A DNA stretch of 42,162 nucleotides, from assembly GCA_001799275.1 (NCBI GenBank), contig MGTE01000047.1, forward strand, positions 1 through 42,162. Direction: 5' to 3'. The stretch is from Deltaproteobacteria bacterium RIFOXYD12_FULL_57_12. GTDB lineage: Bacteria; Desulfobacterota; Desulfobulbia; Desulfobulbales; BM004. Under the pieces are notes generated by a model that was given only the letters and a program-made list of their open reading frames with translations, was not told the DNA's origin and did not search any database. Every line of letters begins with the position of its first letter. Positions within the stretch are counted from its first letter, which is position 1. Positions 1 to 4,875 of this stretch are shown here, in pieces. Both the position numbers and the translations under genes were made by a program.

Positions 1-60
1 CGCGGCAATTGATATCATCAAATCGCTCCGGCAATCAAGGCAAATAATATCGCCATCTCA

Positions 61-79
61 CTGAGTTGGCGCAACTCAG
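61..79. promoter_or_regulatory. Perfect 8-bp inverted repeat (operator-like)
   Basis: CTGAGTTG and CAACTCAG are separated by GCG, forming a perfect 19-bp palindrome with a 3-bp centre. No T-tract follows, so it is not an obvious terminator; an operator is possible. No convincing gene lies beside it in the first 460 bases: the short ORFs there lack ribosome binding sites and resemble no family I know. Confidence 0.3.
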
Positions 80-260
80 AAAGTTGAGGTCATATCCATC
101 GCCAAAATGGTCACTGACGTCCCAACCTGAAGTTGCAAGCCGGTACATTACTATTCCTTTCTGCATTATTTCCAGGGCGTTCTTTCTGCTTGATTCCATA
201 GGCGACTCATTTATTCGTCAAAAAATTACCATCCCTTGCGCCTGCTTGACGATCAACCGA

Positions 261-295
261 CAAGGCGATTCGTCGGTTAGACAATCGCGGTCATC
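261..295. repeat. 35-bp direct repeat, copy 1
   Basis: This sequence recurs at 1279-1313 in the same orientation with three mismatches (core GATTCGTC, GTTAGACAATCG, GGTCATC). The two copies bracket the NYN gene. Read on the minus strand, each copy contains the mini-ORF ATG ACC (G/A)CG ATT GTC TAA. In this copy the mini-ORF overlaps the stop of a possible 21-codon ORF as TGATG. Confidence 0.7.
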
Positions 296-460
296 ACTCA
301 GGCATGGTACCATCCTGCGAAGGTACGAAAGATATGATAAACAGAGAGTCAATGCGCATCTTTTCTCCTGACGAGCCTGCTGAAACTGAGGGCCTCCTTT
401 ATCTGCCGAACGAAGATCACCTGCGTAGCGACGCGGAGTCATGTGTATCTTCTGGTTGCT

Positions 461-1267
461 TCATGAGGAAGCCTTTTTTGTTTCCACTTTTCCCGCGTGA
501 ACATTGGCTTTGCTGACGTTTCTTGCATTTAATCGATTTTTTTGATCTTCCTCAATGGCAAACTCCAAAATGGTCTGCTGATTTTTCCATTCGACCATCG
601 TGGCCATAGTAACGGCTTCGCCGTTCTCTACCCGACAATGGTTGATGTGCAGGAAGACATCGTCTCTCATAAAAGATGCGGTTGGGCTACAGTAACAAGC
701 CAAGAACCCATAGCCCTTATCCTCGTAGATTGAGTGGAGTACACCGCGAAATCGGCCATTCTCAAGAGGGAGAATTCCCGGAACGAGGAAACCAGAATGA
801 AATCGATCTACCTCGTCCTGCAACACTCTGCTTACATTCTGGAAACCTAAAAGGTCCACCCTTTTGCCGTGACTCTGAAGGGTTCGTACCAGGGGCAGAA
901 AATCGCCATCGCCAGTTCCCAGCAAGATATAATCCAGGTTTGTACTCTGTTGGAGGGCATCGACGGCGAGATCGAGATCTGCATTGGCCTTGGTTATAAT
1001 TTCTCCGTCTTCGTCAGAGAAGCGTTGGACACGTTTAAGAACCAGACGAAATCCCTGCCGCCTGATCCAGGCCCGATTCTCTTTCCTTTTTATACGATAG
1101 GAGTAATCTTGTGCTTCCCTTTCGACGTCTTGAGCCATGTATGCATTGGCCAGGAAGGCCTTGGCGCCCTGCGCCTCGACAAACTTAATGATACTGGCAT
1201 AATTCATCCCTCTGCCGCCACAGCGGATAAGATTCTCGACATCAAGATAAATACCACATTTAATCAT
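461..1267 (-). CDS. NYN-domain (LabA/DUF88-like) protein with C-terminal cold-shock-like domain
   Basis: Residues 1-150 read as a NYN/PIN-like fold. The acidic positions expected for metal binding are visible at D9 (YLDVEN), D97/D99 (ANADLDL) and D120/D122 (GTGDGDF), followed by a LabA-like core strand ending VDLLGF. Residues about 170-250 resemble a cold-shock/S1-like OB fold (FRGVLHSIYEDKGYGFL, then DDVFLHINHC). The family is expected to be RNA-binding or RNA-cleaving; a nuclease guided by an OB fold is the inference. The ATG follows a GGAGG and lies next to direct repeat copy 2. It is transcribed away from the recombination cassette starting at 1559. Length 268 aa, apparently intact. The substrate is unknown. 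Confidence 0.8.
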   Translation of the reverse strand: MIKCGIYLDVENLIRCGGRGMNYASIIKFVEAQGAKAFLANAYMAQDVEREAQDYSYRIKRKENRAWIRRQGFRLVLKRVQRFSDEDGEIITKANADLDLAVDALQQSTNLDYILLGTGDGDFLPLVRTLQSHGKRVDLLGFQNVSRVLQDEVDRFHSGFLVPGILPLENGRFRGVLHSIYEDKGYGFLACYCSPTASFMRDDVFLHINHCRVENGEAVTMATMVEWKNQQTILEFAIEEDQKNRLNARNVSKANVHAGKVETKKASS

Positions 1268-1278
1268 GGCTATTCCTC

Positions 1279-1313
1279 CAAGACGATTCGTCAGTTAGAC
1301 AATCGTGGTCATC
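1279..1313. repeat. 35-bp direct repeat, copy 2, in the leader of the NYN gene
   Basis: Same 35-bp sequence as at 261-295 with three mismatches. Here it occupies the 5' untranslated leader of the minus-strand NYN gene, just before its GGAGG. The five-codon mini-ORF (M-T-T-I-V-stop) is kept, which would suit a leader peptide or a protein-binding RNA site. Confidence 0.7.
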
Positions 1314-1431
1314 GCCACCACCTGCCTGGAAAATGTGTAACAGGGTTCATGCTACCCAATCAGAGGACGGAACAAATAGCTTTTTTTTATAGCCCCCCAT
1401 ACCCCTATCTTTCTCTTTTTACCCCGAATCA

Positions 1432-1456
1432 TGAGGAGGTGATCATGCGTCAGTAG
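1432..1456 (+). promoter_or_regulatory. Three-codon mini-ORF behind an extended Shine-Dalgarno
   Basis: GAGGAGGTGATC runs directly into ATG CGT CAG TAG (1445-1456). The AGGAGGTGATC part is an 11-nt perfect complement of the usual 16S rRNA 3' end, far stronger than needed. Only three codons follow before the stop. A terminator-like hairpin lies 30 nt downstream and the Rad52-like gene starts at 1559, so a leader/attenuator role is plausible. It could also be the stump of a lost gene. Confidence 0.45.
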
Positions 1457-1487
1457 CGCCAGTATCGCAGCATAAGCAGTTTCAGCC

Positions 1488-1521
1488 AAGCCGTCGGTCT
1501 TCATTGATCGGCGGTTTTTTT
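1488..1521 (+). terminator. Hairpin plus T-run before the Rad52-like gene
   Basis: AAGCCGTCG pairs with CGGCGGTT with one bulged G, then a run of seven T. The stem is moderate. It ends 38 nt before the ATG at 1559, which has its own AAGGAGG. Confidence 0.5.
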
Positions 1522-1558
1522 CGTCTCATCACTCTATCAATCGCAAGGAGGAAACGCC

Positions 1559-2188
1559 ATGAAAAAAGAACTGTTGGAACAACCCTTCAGCGCCGAGGAA
1601 ATCAAACAACGTGACGGCAATTTCGGCCAGACCCTGGAGTACGTCCCCGGCCACATTGTCATCGAACGTCTGAACCAGGCATTCGAAAGCCTCTGGTCCT
1701 TTGAAATCGTCAGGCACGAAGTCCAGGAGGACGAGGTCATCGTCATCGGCAGGCTGTCCGCCGAGGGCATCGTTAAAACCCAGTTCGGCAGCAGCAGGAT
1801 TACACGCGCCAAAGAGACAGGGGAGATTATCAGCCTCGCCGACGACCTGAAATCCGCCGCCACGGATGCGCTCAAAAAGTGCGCCACTCTGTTGGGGGTC
1901 GGGCTTCATCTTTACGCCGACAAGCCCGCGTCCCGCAGCACCGAGACCGCTGGCCATAAAGGCAACGGTGACGATAAGAGCCAACCCGACAACGGAGGAA
2001 ATGGCGGCAATGGAAAAAACGGTCGCCTCAGCGCCAAACAGCACTCCTTCCTGATGCGTTTGGCAAACGAGAAGGGCATCACCCGCAAAGAGCTGAACGA
2101 TCAGTGCGTGAGCACCTACGGCTCGGTGATCGACTACCTGACCCGGCAGAATGCATCCGCCCTGATCGAGAACATGCTGGCGCAATGA
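1559..2188 (+). CDS. Rad52/Rad22-like single-strand annealing protein
   Basis: The 209-aa protein has a Rad52_Rad22-type N-terminal domain (about 1-120). Its most telling stretch is SLADDLKSAATDALKKCA followed by TLLGVGLHLY, which matches the family's conserved helix. A Gly/Asn/Asp-rich linker (about 135-155) leads to a small helical C-terminal domain. Such proteins coat ssDNA and anneal complementary strands, like phage Bet/Erf proteins. Immediately downstream is a Cas4/RecB-like nuclease, so the two probably form a Red-like recombination pair carried by the island. The start is fixed by AAGGAGG ahead of the ATG. It is flanked on both sides by hairpin-type terminators. Confidence 0.85.
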   Translation: MKKELLEQPFSAEEIKQRDGNFGQTLEYVPGHIVIERLNQAFESLWSFEIVRHEVQEDEVIVIGRLSAEGIVKTQFGSSRITRAKETGEIISLADDLKSAATDALKKCATLLGVGLHLYADKPASRSTETAGHKGNGDDKSQPDNGGNGGNGKNGRLSAKQHSFLMRLANEKGITRKELNDQCVSTYGSVIDYLTRQNASALIENMLAQ

Positions 2189-2216
2189 CCGGCAAAGCAC
2201 CGCACCAACCATATTG

Positions 2217-2250
2217 GAGGGGATGGCAGAAATGCCGTCCCCTCTTTTCG
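2217..2250 (+). terminator. Strong hairpin terminator between Rad52-like and nuclease genes
   Basis: GAGGGGATGGCA pairs with TGCCGTCCCCTC over 12 bp (one G-T pair) around a GAAA loop, followed by TTTTCGTTT. It ends 27 nt before the next ATG, leaving space for a Shine-Dalgarno but hardly for a promoter. Confidence 0.85.
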
Positions 2251-2276
2251 TTTAACCCGTAATCCGGAGGTACCCC

Positions 2277-3101
2277 ATGAAACAAGCCTTACAGCCATTT
2301 CAGGAAAATCTGCACATCTCGCACAGCCAGATCTTCTGCTATCTGGCCTGTAGCCTGAAATACAAACTCCAGTACGTGGAACAACGTCCAAAGGAGCGGA
2401 TCAGCCTGGCTCTTCCCTTTGGCCGTGCCATTCACCAGTCGATCGAGCGTTACTATCGCTCCCTGATGGACGATGGGACGATTGTTTCGCTCGCCCTCAT
2501 GGAAACCCTGTTCGAGGAAAGCCTGCTGCTGGAACTGGACAACTCCGAGGTGCCAGTCATCTTCAAGAACGAGGCGCCGGATACTGACAGCGCCATCGCC
2601 ATGGGCAAGGACATGCTCAAGGCCTTCCATGAAAACATCGACCTGGCCGGCATGGAGATCGTTGCTGTCGAGCTGCCCCTGTCCGCCCCGCTTTACACCG
2701 ATTGCGGCGAGAAGACGGATATCAATCTCATTGGTGTCATAGACCTGCTCCTGAAAGACGCTGCCGGCCATTATCTCGTGGTCGACAACAAAACCAGCAA
2801 ACAGAAGAAGTCGCAGGATGCGGTGGATGACGATCTGCAGATGACCGCCTACTCCTATTTGTTGGCTGCAAACGGTTATGTGTTTCCCCGCGCTGAGGTC
2901 AACTGCCGGTTCGACGTACTCCGGAAGCTGAAAACACCAACCCTGGAGCATTACTTCACCAGTCGAACCGCGGAGAGCCGGAGGCGCTTCGCTAAAATCG
3001 CCAACAGTGTGCTGGCCGCCATCGAGCAAAGAATCTTCATCCCGGTCAGAGGGTGGCTCTGTTCAGACTGTGGCTACTCTGACGCCTGCGCCAAGTGGTA
3101 G
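2277..3101 (+). CDS. Cas4/RecB-like PD-(D/E)XK nuclease with Fe-S cysteines
   Basis: 274 aa. Family marks in order: N-terminal cysteine(s) C21/C25 (FCYLACS); FGRAIHQSIERYY carrying the conserved H; GVIDLLL with the first catalytic Asp; VVDNKTSK with the D-x-K pair; then C262, C265 and C271 (WLCSDCGYSDACAKW). One N-terminal plus three C-terminal Cys is the typical [4Fe-4S] arrangement of Cas4/AddB-type nucleases. It is predicted to resect DNA ends and supply ssDNA to the Rad52-like partner encoded just before it. There are no cas1/cas2 genes or repeats nearby, so a CRISPR adaptation role is unlikely. A GGAGGT before the ATG fixes the start. Confidence 0.85.
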   Translation: MKQALQPFQENLHISHSQIFCYLACSLKYKLQYVEQRPKERISLALPFGRAIHQSIERYYRSLMDDGTIVSLALMETLFEESLLLELDNSEVPVIFKNEAPDTDSAIAMGKDMLKAFHENIDLAGMEIVAVELPLSAPLYTDCGEKTDINLIGVIDLLLKDAAGHYLVVDNKTSKQKKSQDAVDDDLQMTAYSYLLAANGYVFPRAEVNCRFDVLRKLKTPTLEHYFTSRTAESRRRFAKIANSVLAAIEQRIFIPVRGWLCSDCGYSDACAKW

Positions 3102-3129
3102 CAGCACCATTCAATCGCATTTATTCGGC

Positions 3130-3170
3130 CGCCATGACGCACTCCCGCGTTGCGGCGGCTTTTCTTTAAA
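3130..3170 (+). terminator. Strong hairpin terminator between nuclease and DUF932 genes
   Basis: GCCGCC...GACGC (3130-3142) pairs with GCGTTGCGGCGGC (3149-3161), with one mismatch and two G-T pairs and a 6-nt loop, followed by TTTTCTTT. It ends about 23 nt before the ATG of the next gene. Confidence 0.85.
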
Positions 3171-3192
3171 CCCATTCATAAGGAGAATTGTC

Positions 3193-3978
3193 ATGTCAAA
3201 CGCAACGCTTATCGGCAGCAACAAAGTATCAGAGGCAGAGGTTATCCAGGTCCCGGCGGTTCCTTTTACAAGGACATTCAAGCCGGTTCATCACCGGGAA
3301 GTTATCAACGCCATCAGGACCGGCATCAGTGCGATCGGCCTCGAAGTGGTCAAAAGCGAATACGTCCTAGCCCGTGAAGGGATGCAGATGTTTGGCGTCT
3401 GGGATCTTGCGACTGGAAATGACGAACTCTGCTGGTCCATCGGTCTGCGCAACTCTATGGACAAGTCTATGGCCTTGGGCATTACGGCTGGTACGCGCGT
3501 CTATGTCTGCTCGAACCTCGCCTTTGATGGGGAGTTTGTCGAATTGCGGCGCCATACCAAAGGGTTGACCCTAGAGGAACTGGAGTTCATGGCCTACCGT
3601 GCCATCCGCACCTTGGTAAACAGGCTGACCAGATTCCAGGCCTGGCACGAGGGATTGAAGCGTTTTGATCTGCCGGAGCCAGACGCCAAGGTTCTGCTGG
3701 TCGAGATGCTGACCCAGAGCGTATTCCCGGCCAGCAAATTCCCGATGTTCCAAAATCTCTATTTCGGCGGCGTTTACGATCAGACCCTCTGGGGATTGCA
3801 TGCGGCGACAACTCAGGTTCTGAAAGAGGCCAACCTGCTCACTCTGCCCAAGAAGAACAGGGTGCTGAATGCGATTCTCAACCAGCACATCGAGGGGATC
3901 AACGCGGAACTGCCGTCCTCCCTGGGTGATTTCTACGAAAGCCGCGCCCGGCTCGCCATCCCGGAAACGACGAACTGA
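3193..3978 (+). CDS. DUF932 family protein
   Basis: 261 aa. It resembles the DUF932 family of phage, plasmid and ICE proteins: an FTRTFKPVHH segment, a central IGLRNSMDKSMALG followed by a G-x-x-V-x-V-C-S-N motif (GTRVYVCSNLAF), and a helical C-terminal half. The biochemical function is not established. Its persistence beside annealase and exonuclease genes in mobile elements suggests a role in recombination or replication of the element. I chose the ATG at 3193, preceded by AAGGAGA, over upstream in-frame starts that would run through the hairpin at 3130. Confidence 0.7.
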   Translation: MSNATLIGSNKVSEAEVIQVPAVPFTRTFKPVHHREVINAIRTGISAIGLEVVKSEYVLAREGMQMFGVWDLATGNDELCWSIGLRNSMDKSMALGITAGTRVYVCSNLAFDGEFVELRRHTKGLTLEELEFMAYRAIRTLVNRLTRFQAWHEGLKRFDLPEPDAKVLLVEMLTQSVFPASKFPMFQNLYFGGVYDQTLWGLHAATTQVLKEANLLTLPKKNRVLNAILNQHIEGINAELPSSLGDFYESRARLAIPETTN

Positions 3979-4001
3979 AGCAATCAATCAACACTGTCAG
4001 G

Positions 4002-4036
4002 AAGCCCGCCGGATTGACCTCTGGCGGGCTTTCTGC
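4002..4036 (+). terminator. Hairpin after DUF932 gene
   Basis: AAGCCCGCC (4002-4010) pairs perfectly with GGCGGGCTT (4023-4031) across a 12-nt loop. The T-tract is short (TTTCTGCATTTT). It ends about 21 nt before the next ATG, repeating the hairpin-SD-gene layout of this cassette. Confidence 0.65.
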
Positions 4037-4056
4037 ATTTTATGGAGGGCAAGACC

Positions 4057-4248
4057 ATGACCAACAAGGAAAAGAGCAGATACGGCGAACCAGAGGTGTT
4101 AAAAGAAATACTGCGAAGGACGTTATGCGGCAAAAAATTCCGTTTAGACTGCGGTCACCACGTAACCTTTGGCCAGGTGCTCGGCAATGACGTGACTATC
4201 CGCAATGGCAAGAGATTCAAAATCATCTGCGCCCAGTGTGGCTATTAA
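4057..4248 (+). CDS. Small zinc-ribbon-like protein
   Basis: About 63 aa. Two cysteine motifs, DCGHHVTFG and ICAQCGY, give C, H, H and C-x-x-C ligands suitable for one zinc ion. The rest is basic. I start it at ATG 4057, because GGAGGG at 4044-4049 is correctly spaced for it; the ATG at 4042 overlaps that site. It lies 11 nt upstream of the acidic protein gene, so the two are probably co-translated. No family assigned. Confidence 0.65.
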   Translation: MTNKEKSRYGEPEVLKEILRRTLCGKKFRLDCGHHVTFGQVLGNDVTIRNGKRFKIICAQCGY

Positions 4249-4259
4249 GGAGGTGCGCC

Positions 4260-4571
4260 ATGTGTGGTTTCGACGAGTTTGATCCGGACGATCTGGACGA
4301 TCTGGACGATCCGGACGATGATTTTCAGGAGGATCTGTTCGAGGATATCGAGCCCGAGGTTGATGGGTTTGAGATGGATGACGAGGCGGAAGAACCCGCT
4401 ACGCCAGAACCAGATGCCCCTGAATCAGGACTGGATTTTCAGGAGATTTTCATCCTTGGCAGCATGATCGCCGGCCAGGCATACGAAGAGGCACTGGATG
4501 AAGCAGAGGAAAAGAAGAAAAAAGAGGAAGAGCCCGAGAACGGCTTCGGTTCAGAAGAAGACTTTGACTAA
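4260..4571 (+). CDS. Highly acidic small protein with internal repeats
   Basis: 103 aa, dominated by Asp and Glu. Its N-terminal third is built from a 9-bp tandem repeat encoding D-(P/L)-D. Residues about 60-75 (DFQEIFILGSMIAGQA) are the only hydrophobic stretch, possibly an amphipathic helix, and a Lys/Glu-rich coiled segment follows. AAGGAGGT precedes the ATG, so translation is likely strong. Charge and context (mobile element, near restriction-type genes) fit a DNA-mimic or anti-restriction protein, but that is only a guess from composition. Confidence 0.7.
   Translation: MCGFDEFDPDDLDDLDDPDDDFQEDLFEDIEPEVDGFEMDDEAEEPATPEPDAPESGLDFQEIFILGSMIAGQAYEEALDEAEEKKKKEEEPENGFGSEEDFD
4281..4319 (+). 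repeat. 9-bp tandem repeat (GATCYGGAC x4)
   Basis: Four consecutive GATCCGGAC/GATCTGGAC units plus a final GAT, in frame, encode the alternating D-P-D/D-L-D tract of the acidic protein. Copy number changes would keep the reading frame. Confidence 0.9.
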
Positions 4572-4742
4572 TCCCCAAGATGCCAGTGCCGCTGGCAGTC
4601 CAACCGCCAACAGGAAAACGCAGCAGCCGGAGTTTTTCCCGTTTCCACCTTTCTTGCGCTTTTTCTCCTCCTCATCAAGAATGGCAAGGTCAACGGCATC
4701 CGTATCGCCGTCTTTGTCAAAGTCTAATCCTTCAAGGGCCAT
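4551..4742 (-). CDS. Small membrane protein with EF-hand/dockerin-like loop
   Basis: 63 aa. The N-terminal segment FDKDGDTDAVDLAILDEE has Asp at the spacing of an EF-hand/dockerin calcium loop (D-x-D-x-D). A basic stretch (EEEKKRKKGGNGK) and a C-terminal hydrophobic helix of about 21 residues (CVFLLAVGLPAALASWGLV) follow, suggesting a tail-anchored protein with the loop in the cytoplasm. AAGGTGAT lies before the ATG. Its 3' end overlaps the convergent acidic-protein gene by about 20 bp. Function unknown. Confidence 0.6.
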   Translation of the reverse strand: MALEGLDFDKDGDTDAVDLAILDEEEKKRKKGGNGKNSGCCVFLLAVGLPAALASWGLVKVFF

Positions 4743-4875
4743 CGACTCATCACCTTAAAGATGATTCTGCTATAGATCAAAATCAGGCAGTTACCAGCAT
4801 ATTTAAAAAACGCAACTCACACTGCTACCCGTTGTCGTGCAGACTCACATTTTCCCAAGACGTGAAAGGCAATAA

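Larger units (their letters stand above)
1..460. other. Left edge without a convincing gene
   Basis: Besides the palindrome at 61-79 and the direct repeat at 261-295, I see nothing that can be supported as a gene. The best candidate is a 21-codon minus-strand ORF (294-359) with an AGGAG before its ATG, downstream of the NYN gene. It is too short to judge. Confidence 0.4.

Noticed and set aside
66-516. Several overlapping ORFs of 60-100 codons on both strands at the left edge
   Set aside because: No ribosome binding sites, odd composition and no family resemblance; likely chance.
676-1456. Plus-strand ORFs of 107 and 195 codons
   Set aside because: They lie antisense to the NYN gene, which has a clear family pattern and ribosome site.
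2289-3029. 246-codon minus-strand ORF
   Set aside because: Shadow of the PD-(D/E)XK nuclease gene, whose motifs and Shine-Dalgarno are convincing.
2277-3101. CRISPR-Cas4 association
   Set aside because: No repeat-spacer array and no cas1 or cas2 gene anywhere in the window; the neighbouring annealing protein explains the nuclease.
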